This document shows positions 16,098-25,045 of a stretch of 40,432 nt of DNA, piece by piece (the first letter of the stretch is position 1; the number at the start of each line of letters is the position of its first letter). This stretch comes from UBA830 sp036339975. GTDB lineage: Bacteria > Pseudomonadota > Alphaproteobacteria > MPNO01 > UBA830. The notes under the pieces were generated by a model. That model ran no database searches, was not told the origin of the DNA, and worked only from the letters and a program-made list of their open reading frames with translations. Both the position numbers and the translations under genes were made by a program. The stretch is from NCBI GenBank assembly GCA_036339975.1, contig JAYYZV010000127.1:1-40432 (forward strand), in the 5' to 3' direction.

Positions 16098-16117
16098 TGC
16101 CGGTTGCCCTTCATAAT

Positions 16118-16201
16118 TTAGACATTAAATTTAGCCAACAGGGATATAAGGGTCTTTCGTTCCCCTTCAGTCAACGGGGCGAGCTGGGCCGGCGTGTTCA
16201 C
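16118..16201 (-). CDS. 27-residue ORF coupled to the amidase stop; MarR-tail-like, possibly a remnant
   Basis: A GTG (16201..16199) overlaps the amidase TGA as GTGA and opens 27 codons ending in TAA, 20 bases before the CoxM-like start. The peptide contains PLTEGERKTLISLLAKF, which resembles the last helix of MarR-type regulators (L...ER..L..LL.K). No winged-helix domain precedes it. The overlap style is that of real operon genes, but the size suggests either a tiny peptide or the surviving 3' end of a deleted regulator. Function unknown. Confidence 0.35.
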   Translation of the reverse strand: MNTPAQLAPLTEGERKTLISLLAKFNV

Positions 16202-17397
16202 CCGCTCTTTGCGGCGGCAATTTTGAGGTCGCTTTCGATCCGAGCCGCACGCTGTAAAAGAATTTCATCTCCGCCGAGAGCACTCATAAGTTGAAGACCA
16301 GTTGGAAGCGGCGAGGGCGAAAGTGGACTCGGTAAGCTGACGACAGGATTCCCGGTAAGGTTCGCAAGGCATGTCAGGATGGTCATGACAACTACGATAG
16401 CCACTTCTTCACCGCCGAGTACTGCGCGACGGGCTTGACGACGCGGTGGTGAGATTGGCAGGGTGGGCGATAATAGAAGGTCGACCGGCTCCAGGGTCGC
16501 CTGTATTCGGTCGGTGGCGGCCCGAGCCCATTCCCATGCGGCATCGACGGCCTCTACGGACAGATTTTCAGCATGCCGGAGACCAGCGGTAGCTGCCCTA
16601 CCGAGACGATCACGTTCGTCTTCCCTTAATTCGGCGTATATATTACCTGCTTCCGACAGGACGATTACGCCGTGCGCCTCCGCGATTTGTTCCCTGCCCG
16701 GTATGGATATTCTGGTGATGTCATGTCCCGCCGCCTGCAAATGGTCTGCGATGTTATCAAGTTCTGACGCGATGGATGGGTCGAATAAACCCGCTTGGTC
16801 AGTCTCAACGGCGACGCGTAATCCCTCCGTGATCTCGCCGACATTTTCATTTCCCTCAATCAGAACGATACCGGCTAGCGAAAGGGTGTCCATATTGCGC
16901 GCGATCAGGCCAACATGATCTAGCTGCGGCGTCAGCGGCCAAACTCCATCATTGGAAACCCGCCCGTACGTCGGCTTGAACGACGTGAGGCCGGTGCAGG
17001 CAGCCGGTATGCGGACGCTACCGCCGGTGTCGGTGCCGACTGCGAAGTCGCAAATCCCCGCAGCGACAGCTGCCGCTGACCCTCCGGATGATCCCCCGAC
17101 AATCAGATCGGGTGCGGCTGGGTTTGAAGTTTGCGGGGTTGATGCGCCGAAGCCCCCCGCATCTGTTTGTGTCATGCCGACAAAATTAGCGCCCGCCTTT
17201 AACAGTGATGCCACGCTTGGCGCCGTTGCAGAGGCTCGACGATTTTCTAAAAGCGGATGCCCGGCGGTGAAGGCCTGGCCGTCCACGGCTACGTTATCCT
17301 TCACCGCAAAGGTTAGCCCGTCGAGCGGGCCGGAGCCGGTACATTCGATCTCCGCCTTCTCGACGAACGCGTTCCAACGGTCTTCCTGGGGAGGCAT
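16198..17397 (-). CDS. Amidase signature family protein
   Basis: This 399-residue enzyme has the Ser-cisSer-Lys triad of the amidase signature family: K33 in FAVKDNVAVDG, the cis-serine in GGSSGGSAAAVAAG (101-114), and nucleophile S127 in GTDTGGSVRIPA. It hydrolyses an amide to acid and ammonia, or transfers acyl groups. It is shorter than GatA (about 480) and lacks GatB/C neighbours, so it is a catabolic amidase. The start is at MPPQEDRW, in the gap 22 bases after the SDR gene. Together with the molybdenum hydroxylase, alpha/beta hydrolase and amidohydrolase in the same gene run, it suggests breakdown of a nitrogen-containing ring or amide. Confidence 0.87.
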   Translation of the reverse strand: MPPQEDRWNAFVEKAEIECTGSGPLDGLTFAVKDNVAVDGQAFTAGHPLLENRRASATAPSVASLLKAGANFVGMTQTDAGGFGASTPQTSNPAAPDLIVGGSSGGSAAAVAAGICDFAVGTDTGGSVRIPAACTGLTSFKPTYGRVSNDGVWPLTPQLDHVGLIARNMDTLSLAGIVLIEGNENVGEITEGLRVAVETDQAGLFDPSIASELDNIADHLQAAGHDITRISIPGREQIAEAHGVIVLSEAGNIYAELREDERDRLGRAATAGLRHAENLSVEAVDAAWEWARAATDRIQATLEPVDLLLSPTLPISPPRRQARRAVLGGEEVAIVVVMTILTCLANLTGNPVVSLPSPLSPSPLPTGLQLMSALGGDEILLQRAARIESDLKIAAAKSG

Positions 17398-17419
17398 GCT
17401 TAGATCGTTCTTGACGTTC

Positions 17420-18229
17420 TCAGCGGTCCCGTAGCCGGTCCATCAAAGATTTTTCCTGACCGCCGTCGATCTCGATCTGGGTGCCGTTGACGAAATGCAT
17501 CAGCGGTGAGGCCAGCATGACGCATAGGTTGGCTACTTCCTCCGTTTCAGCGATACGTCCTAGCGGAATAGACGAAGGCGCCAACTTGTCAGCCTCCTCA
17601 AAAGAAAGACCCATATCCCGCGCCATGGCATTGACTAAGCCCGTCCATCGTTCGGTGCGTACAGGCCCCGGATTTACCGCCACGAAGCTGATATTGTTTT
17701 TTCCGTACTGGCCCGCCAACGATATGGTCAGGTTCTGGCCCGCTGCGTTGGCGGCGCCTGGGGCGATTTCCCAATAGGAGGGTTTTACGCCGTCATTCCC
17801 TATTAAGTTGACGACGCGCCCACTGCCCTGTTCTACCATGATCGGCAGGGCGTAACGCAGGCAGCGCACATAGCCCATGAACTTGAGTTGCAGAGACTGT
17901 TCCCAATCGTCTTCTGAGAGATGTTCGATTACGCCACCCGGCGACGAGCCGGCGTTGTTGACCATGATGTCAATCCGCCCCAGCTCTTTCGCACCACCTT
18001 CTACGAATCTTTTTGCCTGATCGTCGTCAGTCAGATCGGTCGGAATGGTGATGACCTTCACGCCGGTTGCATCCCGGATTTCTTGTGCTGTTGCTTCCAA
18101 TGGCTCCGGGCGACGGGCACAGATTGCCACGTCGACACCTTCCTTCGCCAAGCCCAAGGCTATGCCTTTACCGATGCCCTCGCTTCCGCCGGTTATGAGG
18201 GCTGTTTTTCCGCTGAGTTGTAAATCCAT
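17420..18229 (-). CDS. SDR-family protein with degenerate catalytic residues
   Basis: This 269-residue Rossmann protein has the cofactor loop GGSEGIGKG (14-22), VNNAG (90-94) and the terminal GTQIEIDGGQ of classical short-chain dehydrogenases. The active site is not standard. Aligning SYWEIAPGAANAAGQN (from 151) with the usual Y-x3-K segment places P157 and N161 where tyrosine and lysine should be. The serine position is in NLIGN (141-145), and the helix Asn appears as K116. It may use other residues (Y152 is close), bind without oxidising, or catalyse a non-redox step. It has GGAG eight bases before its ATG, and sits 30 bases after the alpha/beta hydrolase gene in the same operon. Confidence 0.85.
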   Translation of the reverse strand: MDLQLSGKTALITGGSEGIGKGIALGLAKEGVDVAICARRPEPLEATAQEIRDATGVKVITIPTDLTDDDQAKRFVEGGAKELGRIDIMVNNAGSSPGGVIEHLSEDDWEQSLQLKFMGYVRCLRYALPIMVEQGSGRVVNLIGNDGVKPSYWEIAPGAANAAGQNLTISLAGQYGKNNISFVAVNPGPVRTERWTGLVNAMARDMGLSFEEADKLAPSSIPLGRIAETEEVANLCVMLASPLMHFVNGTQIEIDGGQEKSLMDRLRDR

Positions 18230-18259
18230 CTTGTAACTCCAATCATCGTGTTTTTGATT

Positions 18260-19117
18260 TCAATCTTTCAAACTTTTGTGATGCATCCAGGCGCCGTCGG
18301 TCGCCGCGGGAAAATAGTCTGTCAGCGCAGCGTTAATAATGTCCGGTTCCTCCATGGTGATAGTGTGACCCGCTCTCGGCACGGTCTGAAGGGCAGCAGT
18401 AGGAACCGTGCGCTTAAGAAAAAGGCTGCCATCAAGGCAGGGGTGGTCCTCGTCCCCGACGAGCACTAGTAAGGGCGGACGAAACGTTCGGAGACTGGCC
18501 TCCATATCCCATAGTGTGGGACGATCGCGCTGAAGGTTTAACATTGTGAGCGCGGCGCCTTTGGATGACAGGCCACCGAGAATTTTTTCGAATGCGGCAA
18601 ACCCCTCAGGATCTTTTGCTTCGAACGTGTGACGCATTGGGTACCGCGCATATCTGGCGGCGGATTCCGAGATTGGTAAATCAAAAAACATTTTAGCGAT
18701 GTCCTCACACATGTGGCGTGCAGTCTCCCGCTCGTCGGGGTGAGAGCCCCAGCCGCACCCGAGCGTGGCGACCGACAGGCAACGGCCGGGATTTTGGATC
18801 CCTACGTGCAGCGCGGTATAGGCCCCCATCGAATGGCCTACAATGTGCGCTTTGTCGATGCCCAGCGTGTCCAAAACCGCCACCGCGTCGACGACGGCAA
18901 TATCCTGACCGTAACTTTGATCGCTTTCTGGCACGTCCGATGGCGGGTATCCGCGGGCTGCATATGTGATACAGCGGTAGGTACCGCTCAGCGCGGCGAC
19001 TTGCTTCGCCCAAGTGCGATGATTGCCCGCAAATTCATGTATGAAAAGGATGGCGTCGCCTGACCCGACGTCTTCGTAATACAGCGATGTGCCGTCGATG
19101 CTGACAAGGTACGGCAT
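18260..19117 (-). CDS. Alpha/beta hydrolase
   Basis: This 285-residue alpha/beta hydrolase fold protein has the nucleophile elbow GHSMG (S96), an oxyanion-hole segment LFIHEFAGN near residue 27, acid D222 or D224 in VGDEDHP, and H251 in RAGHTITME. It resembles ring-fission-product or enol-lactone hydrolases and deformylases. Start: ATG 19117 with GGGAGAGG eight bases upstream; the longer in-frame start at 19159 is less supported. It is the first gene of the minus-strand catabolic operon and lies downstream of tRNA-Sec. The substrate is unknown. By context it could hydrolyse an intermediate released by the molybdenum hydroxylase route. Confidence 0.85.
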   Translation of the reverse strand: MPYLVSIDGTSLYYEDVGSGDAILFIHEFAGNHRTWAKQVAALSGTYRCITYAARGYPPSDVPESDQSYGQDIAVVDAVAVLDTLGIDKAHIVGHSMGAYTALHVGIQNPGRCLSVATLGCGWGSHPDERETARHMCEDIAKMFFDLPISESAARYARYPMRHTFEAKDPEGFAAFEKILGGLSSKGAALTMLNLQRDRPTLWDMEASLRTFRPPLLVLVGDEDHPCLDGSLFLKRTVPTAALQTVPRAGHTITMEEPDIINAALTDYFPAATDGAWMHHKSLKD

Positions 19118-19279
19118 ACCAGGCCTCTCCCGTTTAGTTCGAAAGACCCTACCCGTCATTTCAGTTGTATAAAAGTGTAATGGCGGGTGTGCTCCGCTTT
19201 ATGATTGATCGCCGCGCGGAGAAGGTTCTTCGAATTGAAATTGATTTTGGTATTTGCGCAGTTGAAGAAATTTAGATTG

Positions 19280-19375
19280 TGGCGGAAAAGAGTGGGAGTC
19301 GAACCCACCAAGGACGTCTAACGCCCCTCACCGGTTTTGAAGACCGGGCGCCCCACCGGGGAACGATTCTCTTCC
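19280..19375 (-). tRNA. selC: tRNA-Sec (anticodon UCA)
   Basis: This 96-nt tRNA includes an encoded CCA (19282..19280). The anticodon stem CCGGT/ACCGG carries loop CTTCAAA, giving anticodon TCA (19340..19338), which reads UGA. Features special to tRNA-Sec are present: an 8-bp acceptor stem (GGAAGAGA with TCTTTTCC, one G-U), discriminator G, a long extra arm (GGGCGT-TAG-ACGTCC region), a D-stem of CCCC/GGGG and a GTTCGACTC T-loop. It follows selB on the same strand by about 105 bases, so selA-selB-tRNA-Sec form one module. Confidence 0.96.
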
Positions 19376-19480
19376 TGCGGTGGCTATGCATAGCAAATTC
19401 CTGTGCCGAATAGCACGTCAATTGTGACGACTTTATCGCAATTAAACTCACCGACTTTTTCCAATTGCTGATGGGTCCGT

Positions 19481-21406
19481 CTAGTCTCTACTGAAGACAT
19501 CTGCTGCAGGACGGATTATTTCGTGTCCGTCGCCGACCCGGCGAGTGAACTTTACCTTGTCAAAAAATTCTAGCACCTCGATGGCAAGGTTGCGGCCTAT
19601 CTCTGACGCGTCGCGAAAATTCGCTGCGGTGACCACGCCATCGCCTTTGTCCGCCGCGACTTTTTCTGCAATCTCGCCGAGCCGGCGAAGGGTTCCTGGT
19701 TGATAAAATCGGTTCTTTGCGACGCGGATGACCAAACCGTGACGTCCGGCTCTTACAAGCAGGGACTCCACTTTGCGCGGTTCGTTGCCGATCGCGCGTG
19801 CGATATCCACAACGACCGGCGGGCGCAGACCTCCGTCGACTAAAAGCGGTTTTATCTTCTTCCAGTTCGTGGCGTCGGCACCCTGTAGACTCGGTTTATG
19901 GGACGGTAGCCGGACACCCATGCCTTCCTTCACAATGACGCCTTTGCGCACAAGTTCCGCGCAAATAGCGACCGTCGCGTCGACCGAAAGGCGAATGTCG
20001 GTGCCTGCCAAGATACGGTTTTCGGCGGGCCCGACAGTGTCTGGCGAATTTTTGTGCCAGACGGCGAGAGCTTCTAGCACCGCGGTATGGACTATATTCC
20101 AGCGGTCGCTGGAAAATCCGAGCGTGCCTGTCTCGGTTGAGATTGACTTCATCGGGACAAGCTCCCTAAGTGCTTCCATGTCGGAACCGGTTAAATTACG
20201 TGTTGCTGCGAAACGGTTGAGGAAAATGCCGTTGGGCGACGTTTCCAACAATGCAGCCAGCGCGGCGCCGTCGTCCGATTCCTCCATCGCCTTCAGGAAG
20301 GCTATACGCTCCGGTTTGGCGCGACCTCGCGCCGGTGGATAAACGTCGATCACGCGCCCGCCACCTATTGTGCGCTTCGCCGACTGATCACGGATGATTA
20401 ATCTGTCACCATGCAAAGCGCCGATAGGATGGTTCAGCACAACCTGTACTAACCTGTCTTCTCCCGGTGCGACCTCCTTTTCGCCTAGAACCGCGATCCG
20501 GCCAGTGGTTTCCGATGCGCCAAGATGGATGTGAATTGGTGTCCAGTGCGCCAGCGGGCGGCTCTCTGATTCGAGGACCCGAAGCCGTATGTCAATCTTC
20601 CGTGCCGCCCGAGGCAGATGGCCAGAAACAACCCAATCGCCCCGGCGAATTAGATCTTTGTTGAGATCCGTCCCAGCTATGTTTAGCGCGCATCGCTGGC
20701 CCGCCTGACAGGACCTGGTTTCTGCATTCTGCGCGTGAATACCCCGCACTCGGACATCTATCCCCGCTCCCAAGACGCGGGCGTCATCGCCGATATGGAG
20801 CCGCCCCGAAAACGCCGTGCCGGTAACTACCAACCCTGCGCCGGTAACGGAAAAACCCCGGTCTATAGCGAGTCGAAAGTTACCGGTTTCCGCGCGTGGT
20901 GGTGTTTCGGCCGCGACGTCAATCAAATGCTGTTTTAGATCGTCGACGCCGACACCGGTTACCGCCGATACGGGAAAGACTGGGATCCCGTCGAGTGATG
21001 TTCCCGCCATAAGTTTGTCGATTTGCTCTGATACCTCGACGGCACGCGTCTCCTCAACCCGGTCTATCTTGGTTAGGGCGACCGCGCCGCGCGAAACACC
21101 GAGTAAGTCTAGAATTGCCAAATGTTCTTGCGTCTGCGGCATTGGTCCATCGTCGGCCGCGACGATAAACAGCACGAAGTCTATACCCGCAACTCCGCAC
21201 AACATATTACGGATGAATTTTTCGTGTCCGGGGACATCTATAAAGCCGATGGTTTCCGCACCGTGTAGCGGAAGATAGGCAAAGCCAAGATCAATGGTCA
21301 GATTGCGCTTTTTCTCCTCAGGCAGCCGATCGGTATCGACCCCGGTCAACGACTTTATAAGAAGGGTCTTTCCATGATCGACATGGCCTGCCGTCGCGAT
21401 GATCAT
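19481..21406 (-). CDS. selB: Selenocysteine-specific elongation factor SelB
   Basis: This 641-residue GTPase is of the EF-Tu type with a long C-terminal extension. GTP motifs are GHVDHGKT (7-14), DVPGHEKF (57-64) and TKID (112-115), and the DRGFSVTGAGLVVTGTAFSG segment begins domain II. The last ~270 residues form repeated winged-helix modules, which in SelB bind the SECIS hairpin of the mRNA. SelB brings Sec-tRNA to an in-frame UGA on the ribosome. Its start overlaps the selA stop by one base (TAATG). It lies upstream of tRNA-Sec and, further on the same strand, the two UGA-containing genes. Confidence 0.97.
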   Translation of the reverse strand: MIIATAGHVDHGKTLLIKSLTGVDTDRLPEEKKRNLTIDLGFAYLPLHGAETIGFIDVPGHEKFIRNMLCGVAGIDFVLFIVAADDGPMPQTQEHLAILDLLGVSRGAVALTKIDRVEETRAVEVSEQIDKLMAGTSLDGIPVFPVSAVTGVGVDDLKQHLIDVAAETPPRAETGNFRLAIDRGFSVTGAGLVVTGTAFSGRLHIGDDARVLGAGIDVRVRGIHAQNAETRSCQAGQRCALNIAGTDLNKDLIRRGDWVVSGHLPRAARKIDIRLRVLESESRPLAHWTPIHIHLGASETTGRIAVLGEKEVAPGEDRLVQVVLNHPIGALHGDRLIIRDQSAKRTIGGGRVIDVYPPARGRAKPERIAFLKAMEESDDGAALAALLETSPNGIFLNRFAATRNLTGSDMEALRELVPMKSISTETGTLGFSSDRWNIVHTAVLEALAVWHKNSPDTVGPAENRILAGTDIRLSVDATVAICAELVRKGVIVKEGMGVRLPSHKPSLQGADATNWKKIKPLLVDGGLRPPVVVDIARAIGNEPRKVESLLVRAGRHGLVIRVAKNRFYQPGTLRRLGEIAEKVAADKGDGVVTAANFRDASEIGRNLAIEVLEFFDKVKFTRRVGDGHEIIRPAADVFSRD

Positions 21407-22806
21407 TAGATTGTTTCAAGAGCGGGGAGTTGTCCAATGAACCCGGCTTCGTCTTCCAGACATCGAAGATCAAGAATGAAGGCATCATCCTGAACGCGGC
21501 CGATTACCGGCATTGGTAGGGCGCGAAAAGCCTTTACCAGAGAAATGAGTGCCGTACCGCTGTTGTTATCCGGCGTGACCGAAAGCCCCGCGCTAGGAAT
21601 TGTGCGGGTCGGCAGTGCGCCGGAACCAATTTGACTGTAGCAGTCCACGTCCGTAACGCTGGCAAAACCACGCACGGCATTTTCAATGGCTGGCTTGATG
21701 CGGGACGCCGCTTCCCGGATGTCATCCAACGGCCGGGCAAGCGCGCGGAGAGTTGGCACTCGGGTGACCAACCTTTCTGGATCGGCATAAAGCCGAAGCA
21801 CCGCGGACATCGCCGCGATGGTCATCTTGTCGCAACGCAACGCACGCTTCATTGGGTTCATTTTTAAACGGGTGATGGAGTCCTCAGTGCCGACAATGAT
21901 GCCCGCCTGTGGACCGCCCAAAAGTTTGTCCCCCGAAAACGTCACCACGTCGGCGCCGTTCTTCATAGCGTCCATTGGAGTCGGTTCGGGAGGTAGGCCG
22001 AGGCGTTTTAGCTCTGTAAGAGTTCCGCTACCAAGATCAATTGCAAATGGTATGCCACTGTCATGGCACAGCTTGGCGAGGTCGGATTCCGGCGCCTCGG
22101 CGGTGAAACCTTGTACCACATAGTTACTGGTATGGACTTTCATGATCATGCCGGTATTCGGTCCAATAGCTCTGGCATAATCCTTTAAATGGGTACGGTT
22201 AGTGGTCCCAACCTCCACCAGAGAGCACCCCGATTGTGCCATGATATCCGGCATACGGAATGAACCGCCGATTTCAATCAACTCGCCTCTTGATGCAGGC
22301 ACCTCCTTCCCAAGCGCAAAGGTATTGAGTACCAACATGACTGCAGCGGCGTTGTTGTTGACGATAGTGGCCGCCTCGGCACCCGTGATTTCGCAAAGTT
22401 GCGCCTCGATATGTTCATCTCGATCTCCGCGCTTACCTTCCTCGATCCTGTACTCAAGGTTGCTGGCGCCGCGCGCGGTCTGCGTGACGGCCTCGATCGC
22501 TTCTTCCGGAAGCGTCGCTCGGCCTAGATTAGTGTGAAGGACCGTCCCCGTAAGGTTGTAGACTGTCCGTAGAGAAGGCATATCTGATTTAGTCAGGAAT
22601 CCCGCCACGGAAGATAGGATCTCTGTTTCGTCCGGTATTTTGCCTCCGGAAAGCGCGGTGCGGCGGCTCTCACCGAGCGTCCTTCGGATTGCCTCCACTA
22701 CGGGTCTGCGGCCATATTTCGAGATCAGCGTTATGGCGTTTTCCGAATTAAGTAGGTGATCTACGGATGGCAGGCCTGCCAGAGGGGAGTGGGTTTTTTT
22801 TGACAT
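21406..22806 (-). CDS. selA: L-seryl-tRNA(Sec) selenium transferase SelA
   Basis: This 466-residue PLP enzyme converts Ser-tRNA-Sec to Sec-tRNA-Sec using selenophosphate. The PLP lysine is K294 in TFSGDKLLGGPQAG. Other family segments are YNLTGTVLHTNLGRA (83-97), ASNLEYRIEEGKRGDRD (114-130), and IVNNNAAAVMLVLN (148-161). Length equals the family's. It is the first gene of selA-selB-tRNA-Sec and diverges from iorA. selD (selenophosphate synthase), which supplies its substrate, is not in this window and must lie elsewhere. Confidence 0.97.
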   Translation of the reverse strand: MSKKTHSPLAGLPSVDHLLNSENAITLISKYGRRPVVEAIRRTLGESRRTALSGGKIPDETEILSSVAGFLTKSDMPSLRTVYNLTGTVLHTNLGRATLPEEAIEAVTQTARGASNLEYRIEEGKRGDRDEHIEAQLCEITGAEAATIVNNNAAAVMLVLNTFALGKEVPASRGELIEIGGSFRMPDIMAQSGCSLVEVGTTNRTHLKDYARAIGPNTGMIMKVHTSNYVVQGFTAEAPESDLAKLCHDSGIPFAIDLGSGTLTELKRLGLPPEPTPMDAMKNGADVVTFSGDKLLGGPQAGIIVGTEDSITRLKMNPMKRALRCDKMTIAAMSAVLRLYADPERLVTRVPTLRALARPLDDIREAASRIKPAIENAVRGFASVTDVDCYSQIGSGALPTRTIPSAGLSVTPDNNSGTALISLVKAFRALPMPVIGRVQDDAFILDLRCLEDEAGFIGQLPALETI

Positions 22807-22906
22807 CTCCTAGGGAGGATACTGCCTCAAACGCAGTTGGGAAATGTTTGGTTGAAGCATGGCAGGAGAATAAATACCGGGTATATTCAAAAAAAGGGGT
22901 AGGGAA

Positions 22907-25045
22907 ATGAGCGCCGAAAGGTCATTCAGTAAAGAAGTCGGGCTTCTTCGCCTCCGTGAGGGGGAGGAATTTCACGGCGAAGGCATACTTGCAGTCACTA
23001 AAGCGTTGTTACAATCCGGTGTTGCCTATGTTGGTGGTTACCAAGGTGCGCCGGTCTCTCATCTTTTGGACGTCCTGCTCGATGCAGAAGAGCTGATGAA
23101 TGAGATGGGCGTCCATGTTGAAACCGGTGCAAATGAAGCGGCCGCGGCAGCGATGTTGGGAGCATCGATCAATTATCCTTTGCGCGGGGCGGTTGGCTGG
23201 AAATCAATCGTCGGCACCAATGTGGCCGCTGACGCACTCAGTAATCTTGCGTCGCCCGGTGTCGTGGGTGGGGCGCTGATCATCAGCGGTGAGGATTACG
23301 GAGAAGGCGCATCGATAATTCAAGAACGGACGTTGTCGATGGCAATGAAATCCAGCATGTGGCTAGTTGACCCACGCCCTAACTTGACCTCGATCGTCGA
23401 CACAGTCGAAAACGCTTTTGAATTGTCGGAGGTTTCTAACACCCCGATCATCATGCAGCTTCGTATCCGTGCCTGCCATGTCCAGGGCAGGTTCATCGCC
23501 AAGAATAACAAAAGGCCACCGATCAACACCCGTGCTCGGCAGAAAGATCCGGCACCGTTCGAGTATGCTAAGTTAGCGCATCCGCCGGTGACGTTCGTTC
23601 AAGAAAAGCTGAAGGTCGAACAGCGGCTACCCGAGGCGCAGAACTTTATTGTCAAACGAAGCCTGAACGAATTTTTCTCCGGCGATATCGACCGGCTAGG
23701 CATTGTTCTGCCGGGTGGATTGTACAATACGCTGATCCGGCGGCTAACACGTCTTGGTCTAGCGGACGATTTTGGTAAAAGCCGCATCCCGTTATTTGTC
23801 CTGAACGTCGTTCACCCTCTAGTTCCTAGACAAATTACGGATTTTTGCGCCGGTAAGAATGCTGTTCTGGTAATCGAAGAGGGTAACCCTGAGTATCTTG
23901 AGCATCAGATTAACACGGTTCTTCGTAAGGCAGATATCCAGACGCGAGTCCACGGCAAGGACGTGTTCCCAATGGCCGGGGAATACAATGCGTCGGTGAT
24001 GCATGAAGGCCTGATCGGCTTCATCGAAGCGGAAGGTCTCGGAATCGGCGATCCGGAGGTTATTCGTACTGAGGCTGAGAGGGTAAAGGCCGTCTACGAA
24101 GGCGCACAAGCGACTTTTCCAGCAACTCTTCCGCCACGACCGCCGCAGTTCTGCACGGGTTGTCCAGAAAGACCCGTGTTTTCAGCACTTAAGTTGATCC
24201 AGTCGGAGGTCGGCAAGGTGCATATCGCCGCCGATATCGGTTGCCATGCCTTTGCGACGTTCGAGCCGTTTTCGATGGGAAATTCGATCCTCGGCTATGG
24301 TATGTCACTAGCGAGTGCCGCAGCTGTTGCACCCTTTCAGGATAAAAGATCGATTTCCATCATGGGCGATGGAGGGTTTTGGCATAACGGTTTGGCGACT
24401 GGTGTAATAGGCACATTGCTGAACGAGGGTGACTCCATCCTGATTATTATGCAGAACGGCTTCACCTCGGCGACTGGCCAGCAATTTATTCCGTCCAGCA
24501 CCGAGGGACGCGGCGGACGTGCTTCTAAAATATCCATCGCCAAAACCCTTCAGAGCCTTGGCGTTCCGTGGATGCGAACGGTAAGGACCTATTCGGTTTC
24601 CGAAATGGTTGATACCCTACGCGAAGCGCTAACAACGTCAGACAAGGGTTTGAAAGTCATCATCGCCGACGGCGAATGCCAGTTGGCCCGCCAGCGCCGC
24701 CTGCGAGGAGAGAACGCCAAGAAACTAGAAGCCGGCAATAGGGTGGAACTACTGCGGTTCGGGATAGACGACGAAGTATGCACCGGTGATCATTCCTGCA
24801 TCCGCCTGTCCGGTTGTCCCAGTCTGACGATCAAACCGAACCCCGATCCGTTGCGTGATGACCCGGTCGCCAGCGTGAACAATAACTGCGTAGGCTGTGG
24901 CCTGTGCGGCGAGGTCAGCCATGCTGCGGTTCTGTGCCCATCTTTCTATCGCGCCGAACGCGTACGAAACCCAAACATGGTTGAACGCGTTCTGGCGGCT
25001 ATGCGTAATTCCGTCATAGGGTGGCTGCAGGGGGGGGCGACATGA
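22907..25045 (+). CDS. iorA: Indolepyruvate:ferredoxin oxidoreductase alpha subunit-like (IorA)
   Basis: This 712-residue TPP-dependent 2-oxoacid:ferredoxin oxidoreductase has an N-terminal pyrimidine-binding domain (YVGGYQGAPVSHLLDVL), FCTGCPERP near residue 415, and the TPP site MGDGGFWHNG...MQNG around residues 486-520. The C-terminal end is cysteine-rich (residues ~625-678: C.GDHSCIR..GCPSL and NNCVGCGLCG), carrying iron-sulfur clusters. It decarboxylates arylpyruvates to aryl-acetyl-CoA and reduces ferredoxin. A purine-rich Shine-Dalgarno (AGGGGTAGGG) precedes the ATG. Its stop overlaps the iorB start by ATGA. Its substrate range may cover aromatic amino acid keto acids, in line with hmgA and fahA nearby. 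Confidence 0.88.
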   Translation: MSAERSFSKEVGLLRLREGEEFHGEGILAVTKALLQSGVAYVGGYQGAPVSHLLDVLLDAEELMNEMGVHVETGANEAAAAAMLGASINYPLRGAVGWKSIVGTNVAADALSNLASPGVVGGALIISGEDYGEGASIIQERTLSMAMKSSMWLVDPRPNLTSIVDTVENAFELSEVSNTPIIMQLRIRACHVQGRFIAKNNKRPPINTRARQKDPAPFEYAKLAHPPVTFVQEKLKVEQRLPEAQNFIVKRSLNEFFSGDIDRLGIVLPGGLYNTLIRRLTRLGLADDFGKSRIPLFVLNVVHPLVPRQITDFCAGKNAVLVIEEGNPEYLEHQINTVLRKADIQTRVHGKDVFPMAGEYNASVMHEGLIGFIEAEGLGIGDPEVIRTEAERVKAVYEGAQATFPATLPPRPPQFCTGCPERPVFSALKLIQSEVGKVHIAADIGCHAFATFEPFSMGNSILGYGMSLASAAAVAPFQDKRSISIMGDGGFWHNGLATGVIGTLLNEGDSILIIMQNGFTSATGQQFIPSSTEGRGGRASKISIAKTLQSLGVPWMRTVRTYSVSEMVDTLREALTTSDKGLKVIIADGECQLARQRRLRGENAKKLEAGNRVELLRFGIDDEVCTGDHSCIRLSGCPSLTIKPNPDPLRDDPVASVNNNCVGCGLCGEVSHAAVLCPSFYRAERVRNPNMVERVLAAMRNSVIGWLQGGAT

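Noticed and set aside
19383..19394. 12-bp palindrome GCTATGCATAGC just upstream of tRNA-Sec
   Set aside because: It may be part of a promoter or processing site, but no -35 box fits at normal spacing (a TTGACG lies too far), so it was not called.
25029..25037. G8 run at the end of iorA as a frameshift site
   Set aside because: Both iorA and iorB are intact in frame, with a normal ATGA overlap; the run serves as the G-rich ribosome site for iorB.
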